NCBI GenBank assembly: GCA_024684035.1
Contig: JAIKXQ010000044.1
Span: forward strand, 1-64,000
From: Eubacterium sp.
GTDB lineage: Bacteria > Bacillota > Clostridia > Lachnospirales > Lachnospiraceae
DNA length: 64,000 bases
Direction of reading: 5' to 3'
Shown here in pieces: positions 44,743 to 54,423 of the stretch (positions within the stretch are counted from its first letter, which is position 1; the number at the start of each line of letters is the position of its first letter). The notes beneath the pieces are model-generated. The model did not search any database and was not told the origin of the DNA. It was given only the letters and a program-made list of their open reading frames with translations. The translations under genes and the position numbers were made by a program.

Positions 44743-47145
44743 TTACATCACCAGCTCGATTTCATTCTCTTCTTTCAGCTCGGATGCCGGAATGTAATTG
44801 CCCTCCATGAGCTTGCCGTTGAGGGTCAGGCTCTTGCAGCCGGACTGGGCGTGATCCGGATTCTTCACGGTGATTTGAAGTCTGGAGCCGCGGAAGGTCT
44901 TCTCGATCTTCAGGCCGTCCCAGTCTGACGGAATGGAAGGAGCGATACGGATGCCCTCCAGATCCGGACGCATACCGAGGATTCCCTCTACGCTTCCCAC
45001 CATGATCGTGGAGGCGGTTCCTGTCAGCCAGTGTACATGACTTCTTCCGAAGTGAGGACTTGCCGGTCCCTCGGTGAACTGTCCGTAGCAATATGGCTCG
45101 AGATGACGGGTCTCTGCTCTGTCGTTCTGTGCGGCAGGGCTGTTTTCTCTGTAGTATTCATAGGCGCGGTCGCCGTTTCCAAGGAGTGCCTCTGCAAGGA
45201 TCAGCCATCCCTGTGTCTGAGAGAAGATTCCTGCGTTCTCCTTGGTTCCCTGGTTGTAAATGACACCGAGGGCGCCGTCAAAGGCGTGGGAGTGATAAGG
45301 CGGATCCATGAGAACCGCGCCGTAGGCAGAGTTCAATCTCTCATGTACGAGGTTCATGGCGGAGTCTGCCTGCTCTTTGGTTGCAAGACCGCTGATGACA
45401 GCCCAGCTCTGAGGATTCAGCCACATGTTTGCCTCCGGAGCCTTCCGCTCTCCGATGCGCTCCCCGGCCTCTGTGAAACCGCGGGTGAAGCGGTCCTCAT
45501 CCCAGCAGTACTTGTTGATGACTTCTTCCAGTGCTTTTTTGTGCTCTGTCGCAAAAGCCTGATACTCATCATCCTTCTTGTATGCGGCCAGCTCCTCCAT
45601 GGTACGGAGCGCATAGTAGAACTGAAGAGCCACGAAGGTGGACTCACCGGCTTTTCCAAGTCTCAGACAGTCGTTCCAGTCGGCATAGAGTCCGGCAGGC
45701 ATCTCATGAACTCCGAGGTGATCCAGGGAGAACTGAATCGCCATCTTCAGATGCTCATACACGGTTGCATGTCCCTTGTTGGCGAAGAGGAGATCCTCAT
45801 CCAGGAAGGCAAGATCGCCGGTCTCCGACAGATATTTGTAAACCGTCGGGAAGAGCCAGAGGGCATCGTCTGCCCGGTAGGCCGGATGTCCGGTAGCCTG
45901 TACATAAGAAGCGTCGTCCGGTGTATCCTCGTGTCCCGGGTTGTGTGTAAACTTAACCAGCGGAAGTCCGCCGCCGTTGTCCACCAGTGCCGTAAGCATG
46001 AAACGGATCTTTTCTTTTGCCATGGACGGAGCCAGATGAATGATTCCCTGAATATCCTGTACGGTGTCACGATAACCATAACCGTTGCGGAGTCCACAGT
46101 AAATGAAAGAGGCTGCTCTGGACCAGATAAAAGTCATGAAGCAGTTGTATGCGTTCCAGGTGTTAATCATGGTGTTGAAGTCCGGATCCGGAGTCTCGAT
46201 CTGAAGAGGTGTGAGTCTCGCCTCCCACTCTGCCTTCAGCTCCTCCAGTTCTTTTTTTACCTGTGCAGCGGGCTGTGCATACAGATCCTGAATCTTCTGA
46301 GCTTCTTCTGAAGAATGAAGTCCCAGAGTAAAGGCGACTGTCTTTGTCTCCCCGGGTGCAAGCTCTACCTTACAGGAAAGAGCACCGCAGGTGTACTCGT
46401 TGTAGCCGTCCTCGTTTCCGAGATCACCGGTCTCTACGCCCACAGGATTTCCGTATCTTCTTCCGCAGCCGAGGAACGCATCTCTGTCTCCGCAGTAGGA
46501 GCTGACAAGCGCACCGGAAAGCGCGAGGAACCTTTTCTCAACGATTTTGTTGTCCACCGGAGCGCTCTGTGTATCGAGGTTTCCGTGAAGAACCTGCATG
46601 ATTCTGTTTCCCTCGGCAACTGTTCTTCCGATGAAACGGGAATACTGAAGATTCACCTGATCCTGCTCATAGTTGTTGTGACAGGTGAACTCTGCAAAGG
46701 CTGTGAGCGTCAGCTTCCTTGGCTTGTCGGAATTGTTCGTGACGGAGAGTGCCCAGACTTCATGCGTCTTGCCCGCCGGAACGTAATATGTTGCCTCGGA
46801 ATGAATGTCGCGGTAATCTGCCTCAAAAACGGAATATCCAAGGCCATGGCGGCAGATGTTCCTGTACTCCTTAAGATCTTTGCACACCGGTTTCCAGGAC
46901 GCAGACCAGTACTCGCCCTCATCCTCCCGGATGTAGAGGTAACGTCCCGGCTCATCCAGGCCGTTGAATACATAACGGAGGATTCTTCCGTCCGCGCCGG
47001 ATTTGCGGAAACTGTATCCGCCGGCATTTCCGGAGATCAGCGCTCCGTACTCCGGGGAACCCAGATAGTTCGCCCAGGGCGCCGGTGTGTCCGGTCTTGT
47101 GATCACATATTCTCTTTTCTTGTCGTCAAAATATCCGTAATTCAT
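44743..47145 (-). CDS. Cellobiose phosphorylase (GH94)
   Basis: Phosphorolysis of cellobiose to glucose-1-phosphate and glucose. 800 residues from ATG 47145 (GGGAGAG RBS), close to clostridial cellobiose phosphorylases (about 810). It has an N-terminal beta-sandwich (PWANYLGSPEYGALISGNAGG), a catalytic (alpha/alpha)6 barrel with the general-acid Asp in YADWNDCLRLG and RNGYGYRDTVQDIQG, and the phosphate-side GIFSQTQGW and FGRSHVHWLTGTAS blocks. Intracellular, no signal peptide. Co-directional with a second GH94 gene 177 bases upstream. Confidence 0.9.
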   Translation of the reverse strand: MNYGYFDDKKREYVITRPDTPAPWANYLGSPEYGALISGNAGGYSFRKSGADGRILRYVFNGLDEPGRYLYIREDEGEYWSASWKPVCKDLKEYRNICRHGLGYSVFEADYRDIHSEATYYVPAGKTHEVWALSVTNNSDKPRKLTLTAFAEFTCHNNYEQDQVNLQYSRFIGRTVAEGNRIMQVLHGNLDTQSAPVDNKIVEKRFLALSGALVSSYCGDRDAFLGCGRRYGNPVGVETGDLGNEDGYNEYTCGALSCKVELAPGETKTVAFTLGLHSSEEAQKIQDLYAQPAAQVKKELEELKAEWEARLTPLQIETPDPDFNTMINTWNAYNCFMTFIWSRAASFIYCGLRNGYGYRDTVQDIQGIIHLAPSMAKEKIRFMLTALVDNGGGLPLVKFTHNPGHEDTPDDASYVQATGHPAYRADDALWLFPTVYKYLSETGDLAFLDEDLLFANKGHATVYEHLKMAIQFSLDHLGVHEMPAGLYADWNDCLRLGKAGESTFVALQFYYALRTMEELAAYKKDDEYQAFATEHKKALEEVINKYCWDEDRFTRGFTEAGERIGERKAPEANMWLNPQSWAVISGLATKEQADSAMNLVHERLNSAYGAVLMDPPYHSHAFDGALGVIYNQGTKENAGIFSQTQGWLILAEALLGNGDRAYEYYRENSPAAQNDRAETRHLEPYCYGQFTEGPASPHFGRSHVHWLTGTASTIMVGSVEGILGMRPDLEGIRIAPSIPSDWDGLKIEKTFRGSRLQITVKNPDHAQSGCKSLTLNGKLMEGNYIPASELKEENEIELVM

Positions 47146-47322
47146 AGTCTCTCCCATTCTCCGTGAAGTATATATGCACGCCCCCGGCACCGGCCGGAGA
47201 CTACGTACTCCTCCTCATTTATGTATGTTCATCGTTCCGGCACGCCATCGCTATTGCCGGTATGCAGTCAGCGGTCTTCTTCCGCACGACCATTCACTGA
47301 ACCATTTACCGCAGCTGACCGC

Positions 47323-50007
47323 TTATCCGAGTTCGATCTCGATCTCATTTCCGGACTCTGCCAGGGACGCAAAAATATCCTCGGCCATCACCAGTCGATC
47401 CTCCTGTACCTCCAGGACTTTTCCGTTGCAGGCTGCCGCTTTCACGCGGTACTCACCTGCATCCTTTCCGGAAGGATTGGAGAAGGATACGGTGATCTCT
47501 TTTCCTCCGAACGTGAGATGAATCTTTGCGATTCCCTTCTCATCAAACTGCTCTTTCACAAGCTTCGGGCAGATCTCCAGTTTACCGAGGTTTCCGCGGA
47601 CACCGTAGACCAGAGTCACCATGGTGAGCAGGAACCAGCTGGCAGCTCCTGTGAGGTAGTGATATTTGCCGCGTCCTTTTGCGTCAAAATACTCCGGCAC
47701 ACCCGGGTAAATCCTGCTGACATCAAAGTTCATGGCCTGATCCGCGAGTGACTGAAGCGCTTTGTATCCCTCGCGGACAAAACCTCTGCTGTAGAGGGCG
47801 TAGGCATACATGATGGTCATATGGGAGAATACCGCGCCGTTTTCCTTTTCGCCGTAGGCGAAGCCGAACATTCTTCCCATGTCAAATTTCAGCTCGTTGA
47901 AATTCGTATTCAGACGGTAGCCACCGATCTCTCTTCTGTAGAGATGACGGTCTGCGGCCTCACAGATCTTTGCAGTCTGTTCTTTGTCGGCAATTCCGCT
48001 CATCACGGAGAATACCTGTCCGGTGAGCATCATGCGGACATCTTCGCCGGCCCTCTCTACCATGTTGCCGCTGTTGTCATAGTAGCTGTTGAACCAGCCG
48101 GCCTTCTCATCCTCGGTGATCCACTCCTGGGAACGGATCTTATCCTGCAGTTCATCGGCCATCCGCTCCAGATCTCCAGCGAGCTCTTCAACGCCATACT
48201 CCATGGTTTTTCCGGATACCGTATGGATCACGCGATCCTGATAGAGGCTCTCTGTTTCTGTTTTTTCAGCGCCTTCTCCCTGAAGAAGCGTCTCCATTTC
48301 AGAGAGAACCGATACCACGTCGATTCCCTTTTCTTCATGAAGTCTCCGGAGGATGCCGGCGAGATCACGCAGGTTTCCTGTATAGGCACAGGAGAAGGCA
48401 ACACTCTCTCCCCTCGCATCGGCCATGTCTATGGCGTCGTTCCAGTCAGCACCGCGAAGACGAAGCATGCCATGCTCCCCTACCTCGTAGAAGGAAGTGA
48501 GATGTTCCAGAAGGAGGTGCTCCAGGATGGTTCCTTTGTAGATCTCCCCGGCCTCTGTTCTCTGCAGGGTTCCCTGATCCTCCGACCAGGATGCGTCATG
48601 ATAGGTTCCGCGCTTTGCCTGACCGTCTTTGAAATAAGGAACCTTCTCCAGAAGGATGTCCAGATCTCCGGTCTGATTGATATAGAGAAGAATGGTCTTC
48701 AGCGGCCACACGCCGTGATCCATCCAGACTCTGGCGATTCCGTTTCTGTCAGCAACAAATTCTCCGGGCCTGCTGCCGATGATCGTAGCATTGCTTCCGT
48801 CCACGCGAATGCCGGCGGTATTGTTGATGATATTTCCCCGGACATCACCCGGATCCATAATCAGAAGAGAGAGGCAATCCTGCCAGAGATCTCTCCATCC
48901 CCGGCCGCCACGACCGTAATCGTGGTGAGGCAGGAAGGAACAGCCGAAGAGACTGCGAAGGAAGGGCTGGAAGCTGACCCACTTGAGGAAGTTGTCATAT
49001 GCAATGTCTCCAGTGTGGAAATCCACATTGACAGCTTTCTTCCAGTACTCCCTTGTCTCTGCAAGGGCCTGCTCTGCTTCTTTTTCTGTTCTGTACGCAG
49101 AAAAAATATTCTCCGGATTCTCATTTTCCTGTGCAATTCCCATTGCGACAACGAAACTGCGGGTCTGACCGGGCTTTATGATTTCCTCACGGAAACGGAT
49201 TGCTCCCACGGCCTCTTCTCCCTCAAACGTTTCTCCGGAAGCCGCCATCTGAGATGCTGCCTTTTTGCAGAATACAGCTGCCGGATGTGTGAAGCTTCCA
49301 CCCTCGCCGAGATATGCGGAAACCGTCGGATAAAAGCCCTCCGGCTTGTTTCCATTCCCCTCAGCTCCGAAGACAAAATAGGACGTATGGTTTACACGAT
49401 GACCTCTTTCATCAAAAGACATGGTGGGTTTGACAATTACGCCCGCCTCCGTTGTGCGGATTCTGTGAAGCATACTGGTGACATTGCGGTGATCCCGGAT
49501 GTTGTCAGCGCTTCTTCCATAGACAGGAATCGCTGCGACTGCGGACATTTTTACTTCCCTGTCGGCTGTATTCGTCACCCGGACAATCATGACCTCAGTA
49601 TTCGCATCCGCAGGAACAAAAGAAGTGATCTCACTTCTGAGACTTCGCGCAGCATTCTCGCGGCTTACTTTGTGCCACATCAAACCGCCGGTCACAGTAT
49701 TGGCATCCTGTTCATCTGTGAATTTCGCATCCTCTGCCTCTGCGGACGCTCCCACTGCCGACCAGGGCTTCTCTCCCTCCACCAGACACCAGAAGTTTCT
49801 GGTGCTGCGGTTGTTGTGAAGGTTTTCCGAGCTTACCGGCTCCAGCAGAAAGGATTCCTGGTCAATCTTGGAATCGCCACCCAGGTTCGGCGTGATACTG
49901 CTCTTCAGTCCTCTTGCGCAAGCAAGGGGAAAATACAGATAGCTGTAGTTCTCAGCGTTGTTCAGTTCAAATGTACCTTTATCATCAAGAAATCTGATCT
50001 CACCCAT
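47323..50007 (-). CDS. Second GH94 phosphorylase, substrate uncertain (laminaribiose- or cellodextrin-type)
   Basis: 894 residues from ATG 50007 (GGAGGATCAT RBS). Same fold order as the neighbour: GRGGRGWRDLWQDCLSL, catalytic Asp in RLRGADWNDAIDMA, GAVFSHMTIMYAYAL and YHYLTGAASWFLLT. Its length lies between cellobiose (about 810) and cellodextrin (about 980) phosphorylases and is near laminaribiose phosphorylase (about 910), so a beta-1,3 or oligomeric substrate is possible. Cytoplasmic. The leader carries a long hairpin (50037-50107). Confidence 0.82.
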   Translation of the reverse strand: MGEIRFLDDKGTFELNNAENYSYLYFPLACARGLKSSITPNLGGDSKIDQESFLLEPVSSENLHNNRSTRNFWCLVEGEKPWSAVGASAEAEDAKFTDEQDANTVTGGLMWHKVSRENAARSLRSEITSFVPADANTEVMIVRVTNTADREVKMSAVAAIPVYGRSADNIRDHRNVTSMLHRIRTTEAGVIVKPTMSFDERGHRVNHTSYFVFGAEGNGNKPEGFYPTVSAYLGEGGSFTHPAAVFCKKAASQMAASGETFEGEEAVGAIRFREEIIKPGQTRSFVVAMGIAQENENPENIFSAYRTEKEAEQALAETREYWKKAVNVDFHTGDIAYDNFLKWVSFQPFLRSLFGCSFLPHHDYGRGGRGWRDLWQDCLSLLIMDPGDVRGNIINNTAGIRVDGSNATIIGSRPGEFVADRNGIARVWMDHGVWPLKTILLYINQTGDLDILLEKVPYFKDGQAKRGTYHDASWSEDQGTLQRTEAGEIYKGTILEHLLLEHLTSFYEVGEHGMLRLRGADWNDAIDMADARGESVAFSCAYTGNLRDLAGILRRLHEEKGIDVVSVLSEMETLLQGEGAEKTETESLYQDRVIHTVSGKTMEYGVEELAGDLERMADELQDKIRSQEWITEDEKAGWFNSYYDNSGNMVERAGEDVRMMLTGQVFSVMSGIADKEQTAKICEAADRHLYRREIGGYRLNTNFNELKFDMGRMFGFAYGEKENGAVFSHMTIMYAYALYSRGFVREGYKALQSLADQAMNFDVSRIYPGVPEYFDAKGRGKYHYLTGAASWFLLTMVTLVYGVRGNLGKLEICPKLVKEQFDEKGIAKIHLTFGGKEITVSFSNPSGKDAGEYRVKAAACNGKVLEVQEDRLVMAEDIFASLAESGNEIEIELG

Positions 50008-50036
50008 ATGATCCTCCGAAATATCTTCAACAAATC

Positions 50037-50107
50037 GGGGCAGTCGCACAAAATTCCTCTTTTCTAAGGATGCCCGATAAGCATCTCAAGTTTTGTGTGA
50101 CTGCCCC
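50037..50107 (-). promoter_or_regulatory. Long leader hairpin before the second GH94 gene
   Basis: GGGGCAGTCGCACAAAA (50037-50053) pairs with TTTTGTGTGACTGCCCC (50091-50107), 16 of 17 positions. An inner GATGC / GCATC hairpin fills the loop. It ends about 30 bases before the ATG, with no T-run after it. Suggests a 5'-UTR stabiliser or a regulatory RNA structure. Confidence 0.65.
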
Positions 50108-50177
50108 TCACGTCTGATGTATGACATTATTGTATTTAATTTTAGCGAGAATCTATTTCATGTTCATCTTCAAAAAT

Positions 50178-50191
50178 GTCATATTTATGAC
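50178..50191. promoter_or_regulatory. 14-bp perfect palindrome upstream of the second GH94 gene
   Basis: GTCATA-TT-TATGAC in a very AT-rich stretch. Possible operator; no regulator gene is adjacent. Confidence 0.4.
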
Positions 50192-50276
50192 CTTTTCTTT
50201 TTTCTTGAACGACTTAAAGGATATATGCACGACATTTTGAGATATTTCGCGTTTTTCTCCTGTCACGTAAAAAATA

Positions 50277-50750
50277 TCAGAACTGTGACAAAAGATTTAC
50301 CATCTCAATGGCGGAAAGCGCACAGTCATATCCCTTGTTTCCTGCCTTGCTTCCGGCTCTGGCAATGGCCTGCTCGATATTGTCTGTTGTGAGAATTCCG
50401 AACATCACCGGCACGCCTGTCTCCAGGGAAACCTGAGCGATTCCCTTGGCCGCCTCGTTGCACACGTAATCATAATGGGATGTCTGTCCGCGAATAACAG
50501 CTCCCACACAGATGATGGCGTCGTACTTGCCTGTGCGTGCCATCTTGTTAGCCGCTGTCGGGATCTCAAAAGCTCCGGGAACCCACGCGGCCGTGATGTT
50601 CTCTTCCTCCACACCGTGACGCACCAGACCGTCAACCGCACCTCCGAGAAGCTTGTTGACGATGATCTCGTTAAATCTGGCCGCCACAATACCAACCTTC
50701 ATGTCCTTCTTTGCTACCAGTTTTCCTTCTACTACCTGAATGTTGTTCAT
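50277..50750 (-). CDS. ribH: 6,7-dimethyl-8-ribityllumazine synthase
   Basis: Condenses 5-amino-6-ribitylaminouracil with dihydroxybutanone phosphate, the penultimate riboflavin step. 157 residues. Motifs: [35 protein letters not shown] and the catalytic His in that last block, then [20 protein letters not shown]. Last gene of the rib run, 178 bases from ribBA. Confidence 0.97.
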   Translation of the reverse strand: MNNIQVVEGKLVAKKDMKVGIVAARFNEIIVNKLLGGAVDGLVRHGVEEENITAAWVPGAFEIPTAANKMARTGKYDAIICVGAVIRGQTSHYDYVCNEAAKGIAQVSLETGVPVMFGILTTDNIEQAIARAGSKAGNKGYDCALSAIEMVNLLSQF

Positions 50751-50928
50751 TGGATTCTTCTCCTCATTCTTTCATTTCTCTATGTTATATATCGGCGCGA
50801 GGCTCTTCTTTATCTTTTTCCCATTGCATGTTCGCGTCGAGGTCAGAGCATACACATCGCAATCATTTCTGACTATCCTGCACGTCTTCTGTTATCTGAT
50901 TCTAAATACCGGTGGTAAATGATCTGCG

Positions 50929-52191
50929 TCAGGACATCTGTCCCCCGAAGGTTCCCTCGTCCAGGATATGTCCCATCTTCATCTTCTTTGTCATCATATA
51001 GCGGTAATCGTACTTCTGAGCCGGAATTTCGATGGGGACCCGCTCATGAATCTCAAGCCCGAAGTCCGAGAGGCCGTAGACCTTATCCGGATTGTTTGTC
51101 AAAAGCCGCAGGGATTTGCAGCCAAGGTCTCTGAGGATCTGCGCCCCCAGCCAGTATTCTCGGAGGTCCGCCTTGAAGCCAAGGCGGATATTTGCCTCCA
51201 CGGTATCGCAGCCCTGTTCCTGCAGTGCATAGGCGCGGATCTTGTTGATCAGTCCGATACCGCGGCCCTCCTGTCTCATATAGAGGATGATGCCCCGGCC
51301 TTCTTTCTGTACGGCCTTCATGGCTGCCTCCAGCTGATCTCCGCAGTCGCAGCGCAGTGATCCGAAGGTATCTCCGGTCAGACACTCCGAGTGGACACGG
51401 CAGAGAACATCCTCACCGTCTCCGATCTCTCCTTTCACCAGTGCCACATGGTGTTCTCCCGTCAGATCGTTGATATATCCGTACATATCAAAGTCTCCGT
51501 ACTTCGTGGGCAGAGAGGCAACCGCTTCCCGCACGGCATGTTTCTCATACACCCTGAGATAATCCTGCAGCTGGCGGATGGTGATAAAGGTGAGATGATG
51601 TTCATCTGCAATCTCCCAGATCTGCGGGGTCTGCATCATGGTTCCGTCCTCAGCCATGATTTCACAGCAGACACCACACTCTGTAAGTCCGGCAAGGCGA
51701 AGGAGATCCACTGTGGCCTCCGTATGTCCGTTTCTCACCAGCACGCCTCCTTTTCTGGCAATGAGCGGAAATACATGACCGGGGCGGCGAAGATCGGAGG
51801 GTTTCGTCGCCGGATCCGCACAGCTTCTCATGGTAAAGCCCCTCTCCTTGGCGGATATGCCAGTGGTTGTATTTACATGATCAATGGATACTGTAAAAGC
51901 AGTCTCGTGATTGTCCGTGTTCTCCAGCACCATGGGCGGAAGACCAAGGCGGGATGCCACCTCCACACTCATGGGTGTACAGATCAGCCCCTTGGCCTTT
52001 GACGCCATAAAGTTAATATTCTCCTGGGTCGCAAATTCTGCCGCGCAGATCATATCTCCCTCATTCTCTCTGTCCGGATCATCCGTCACGAGAATGATTT
52101 TTCCTGCCCGCAGATCGCGGATTGCCTCCTCGATGGAAGCATACTGTCTCTTCTCATTTCCCGGCGTCATCGCCGTTTTCTTCTCTTCCAT
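50929..52191 (-). CDS. ribBA: Bifunctional 3,4-dihydroxy-2-butanone-4-phosphate synthase / GTP cyclohydrolase II
   Basis: Feeds both branches of riboflavin synthesis. N-terminal RibB (residues about 15-215): [12 protein letters not shown] acidic active-site loop, [18 protein letters not shown]-terminal RibA (about 220-420): zinc-binding [15 protein letters not shown], catalytic [31 protein letters not shown]. 420 residues. AAGGGGG RBS, 24 bases after ribE. Confidence 0.97.
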   Translation of the reverse strand: MEEKKTAMTPGNEKRQYASIEEAIRDLRAGKIILVTDDPDRENEGDMICAAEFATQENINFMASKAKGLICTPMSVEVASRLGLPPMVLENTDNHETAFTVSIDHVNTTTGISAKERGFTMRSCADPATKPSDLRRPGHVFPLIARKGGVLVRNGHTEATVDLLRLAGLTECGVCCEIMAEDGTMMQTPQIWEIADEHHLTFITIRQLQDYLRVYEKHAVREAVASLPTKYGDFDMYGYINDLTGEHHVALVKGEIGDGEDVLCRVHSECLTGDTFGSLRCDCGDQLEAAMKAVQKEGRGIILYMRQEGRGIGLINKIRAYALQEQGCDTVEANIRLGFKADLREYWLGAQILRDLGCKSLRLLTNNPDKVYGLSDFGLEIHERVPIEIPAQKYDYRYMMTKKMKMGHILDEGTFGGQMS

Positions 52192-52215
52192 TTTTCCGTC
52201 CCCCTTTCGCCCGGA

Positions 52216-52890
52216 TTAAAATCCGTTTTCCTGTAAAAATTCCAAAGTTATATTTCCGTCTGTCCCGGACGCCGCTTCTGTCCCTTTGTTATCGCGAGCG
52301 ACGCCTGAAAACAAAAGTTTCTCCACATATTTTCCGAGGATATCCGTCTCCAGATTCACCGGATCCCCCGCCTTCTTTCCCAAAAGAGTCGTCTCCTCTC
52401 CGGTGTGGGGAATCACGGAGACTGCGAATCCGTTCTCATCCACCTCGGCAACCGTCAGTGAAATGCCGTCGATGGCGATAGAGCCCTTCTCAACAATTCC
52501 CCGCAGAAGCCCCTCCGGCGAAATGATTCTGACCCAGATGGCATTCTCTTCTCTTTTCATGGAGCGGATCAAGCCGCAGCCGTCGATATGTCCGGTGACA
52601 ATATGTCCGCCGAAGCGGCTGTCCGCCCGCATAGCACGCTCCAGATTCACCCTGTCATGATTGCCCAGAGAACCGAGACTGCTTCTCCGCACAGTCTCCG
52701 CCATCACATCTGCCTCAAAAGAATTCCCGGCCAGATCCGTGACCGTCAGACAGATTCCGTTCACGGCGATGCTGTCCCCGATCCTGGTCTCCTCAAGTAC
52801 CTTCGAGGCACGGATCCGGATCCGCCCGGAGGAACCGCGCAACTCCAGTCTCTCCACGATTCCTGTTTCCTCTATAATCCCGGTAAACAC
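52216..52890 (-). CDS. ribE: Riboflavin synthase alpha subunit
   Basis: Dismutates two lumazine molecules into riboflavin. 224 residues in two lumazine-binding repeats: MFTGIIEETG and SIAVNGICLTV in the first, GGHIVTGHIDG linking, SIAIDGISLTV in the second. GTG start at 52890 with AGGAGGTAAAACA upstream. The C-terminal tail (TEAASGTDGNITLEFLQENGF region) is longer than usual. Confidence 0.96.
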   Translation of the reverse strand: MFTGIIEETGIVERLELRGSSGRIRIRASKVLEETRIGDSIAVNGICLTVTDLAGNSFEADVMAETVRRSSLGSLGNHDRVNLERAMRADSRFGGHIVTGHIDGCGLIRSMKREENAIWVRIISPEGLLRGIVEKGSIAIDGISLTVAEVDENGFAVSVIPHTGEETTLLGKKAGDPVNLETDILGKYVEKLLFSGVARDNKGTEAASGTDGNITLEFLQENGF

Positions 52891-52909
52891 TGTTTTACCT
52901 CCTGTATGT

Positions 52910-54031
52910 TCACTGCGATTCTTCCGCTGTCTGTCTCACCGAATACCGGACAAAGAGATCCGGTCCAAACATTTTTACTTCCTTCGGTGTCAGCATCACT
53001 GCCTCCGAGGGCAGATCCACGCCCTCACCTTCCACCGGTGACTTTCCTCTTCCTCCAAAGATCTTCGGCGCGGTAAAAACATCCACTTCGCCGACAATCC
53101 CTGCACGCAGGGCGCTGTCCGCAAGGATTCCTCCTCCTTCCAGGAGAACACTGTCGATCTCAATCTCCCCGAGCTTTTCCATAAGGAGATTCAGGTTCAC
53201 GCCTTCCCCCGCCTGCTTCGGAAGATTCCACACCTCCGCGCCTGCTTTTTCCAGTATCTCACGCCGACTTTCAAAACCGGCATCTGCTTCCCGACATGCT
53301 GCTACTATAATCGTTCTCTGCTGCTCTGCCGACCGCATAATCTGCGAATCCTCACCGATGGACAACTTTGAATCGCAGATGATCCGCACCGGATCTCTCC
53401 CTCCCGGGAGCCGGCAATTCAGCATGGGATCGTCTTTTCTCACAGTGCCGCTGCCCACCATGATTCCCATGCAGGCGTGTCGCATACGCTGCACTTCTTC
53501 TCTGGCCGCTGCCCCGGTAATCCACTTGGATGCACCGGTTCTGGTGGCAATCTTGCCATCCGCCGTCATCGCGTATTTCAGCTTCACGTAGGGACGTCTC
53601 TTCGTTATGTAATGAAAAAACACGTCGTTGAGGGCGTCACATTCTTCGCGCAGGAAATCTTCCACCACCTCGATGCCTGCTCTCCGCAGGAGCTCCGCCC
53701 CCTTCCCGTGAACCTTCGGGTTCGGATCCCTGGAGCCGATCACGACTTTTCGAATCTTATGCTCGATAATAGCCTCCGTGCAGGGCGGCGTTCTCCCCAC
53801 GTGACAGCAGGGTTCCAGCGTCACATAGAGAACCGCGCCCTCCGCAGACTCCCGCAGGGACTGAAACGCATTTCTCTCCGCATGGAGTTCTCCGCATTTC
53901 CGGTGATAACCCTCACCGATAATCTTTCCATCCCGAACAATCACTGCTCCGACCATGGGATTGGGATGACACCAACCTTCTCCCTGTCTGGCCAGTTCGA
54001 TCGCCCGGCGCATGTATTCTTCTTCCGTCAT
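52910..54031 (-). CDS. ribD: Bifunctional riboflavin deaminase-reductase RibD
   Basis: Second and third steps of the pyrimidine branch. N-terminal deaminase (residues about 1-145): HPNPMVGAVIV, zinc ligands in LHAERNAF and PCCHVGRTPPC. C-terminal reductase (about 146-370): KYAMTADGKIATRTGASKWI, GSGTVRKDDPMLNCR, LLEGGGILADSAL. 373 residues. First gene of the operon, directly after the riboswitch terminator. Confidence 0.97.
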   Translation of the reverse strand: MTEEEYMRRAIELARQGEGWCHPNPMVGAVIVRDGKIIGEGYHRKCGELHAERNAFQSLRESAEGAVLYVTLEPCCHVGRTPPCTEAIIEHKIRKVVIGSRDPNPKVHGKGAELLRRAGIEVVEDFLREECDALNDVFFHYITKRRPYVKLKYAMTADGKIATRTGASKWITGAAAREEVQRMRHACMGIMVGSGTVRKDDPMLNCRLPGGRDPVRIICDSKLSIGEDSQIMRSAEQQRTIIVAACREADAGFESRREILEKAGAEVWNLPKQAGEGVNLNLLMEKLGEIEIDSVLLEGGGILADSALRAGIVGEVDVFTAPKIFGGRGKSPVEGEGVDLPSEAVMLTPKEVKMFGPDLFVRYSVRQTAEESQ

Positions 54032-54055
54032 TATTTACCTTTCTATATCCGAATC

Positions 54056-54088
54056 TAAAAAGACCCTGCGGATTTCTCCACAGGGCCT
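54056..54088 (-). terminator. Expression-platform terminator of the FMN riboswitch
   Basis: AGACCCTGCGGA (54061-54072) with TCCACAGGGCCT (54077-54088). On the minus strand the stem is followed by TTTTTAG, 25 bases before the ribD ATG. Transcription attenuation when FMN is bound is inferred. Confidence 0.85.
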
Positions 54089-54209
54089 TACCTACGAATA
54101 TTCATGTTGCTGACAACAGTCGTTTTAATTTACACTCCCCCTGTTTACAAAAAGGGGACTCCGGTGCCGAAACTGTACCGGCTTCACTTTTCCTGCTGTC
54201 GCAAAACGA
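54089..54209 (-). promoter_or_regulatory. Riboswitch expression-platform region
   Basis: Contains a stable CCGGTAC / GCACCGG-type hairpin and a CCCCTTTTT run between the aptamer and the final terminator. Alternative pairing with the aptamer 3' side is plausible but not worked out here. Confidence 0.45.
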
Positions 54210-54352
54210 TTCTTCTTCCATCCAGACTATACTGTCGGTCCCGGAATCTCACCGGGTCTGCCCGATGCAGCGTTCAAAACTGTAGTTTCAGAAACGTTGC
54301 ACAAGGCTTGCGGACTTTACCGCCGATCGGGAATTTCACCCTGCCCTGAAGT
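54210..54352 (-). ncRNA. FMN riboswitch (RFN element)
   Basis: On the minus strand it reads AGGGCAGGGTGAAATTCCCG, then ATCGGCGGTAAAGTCCGCAA, and later GAGATTCCGGGACCGACAGT followed by ATAGTCTGGATGG. These are the conserved RFN strands in order. A long variable arm lies between them (54252-54305). It controls ribD-ribE-ribBA-ribH. Confidence 0.97.
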
Positions 54353-54374
54353 TCGTTATTTTCTTGACGTTATC

Positions 54375-54403
54375 ATGATACTGCATTAGCAGGCTAAACA
54401 CAA
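54375..54403 (-). promoter_or_regulatory. rib operon promoter
   Basis: Minus strand TTGTGT (54403-54398), spacer 17, TATCAT (54380-54375). Transcription would start near 54368, about 16 bases before the aptamer. It lies 21 bases after the helicase stop codon. Confidence 0.6.
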
Positions 54404-54423
54404 GAGTTTTTCTCTTTTTTCTC

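Noticed and set aside
47821..50067. 748-codon plus-strand open frame opposite the second GH94 gene
   Set aside because: The minus-strand frame has catalytic GH94 motifs. The plus-strand translation is Cys/His-rich and matches nothing.
50826..50860. Third copy of family B upstream of ribH
   Set aside because: Only about a dozen bases (CAGAGCATACAC) match. The rest does not align, so chance similarity or a remnant too degraded to call.
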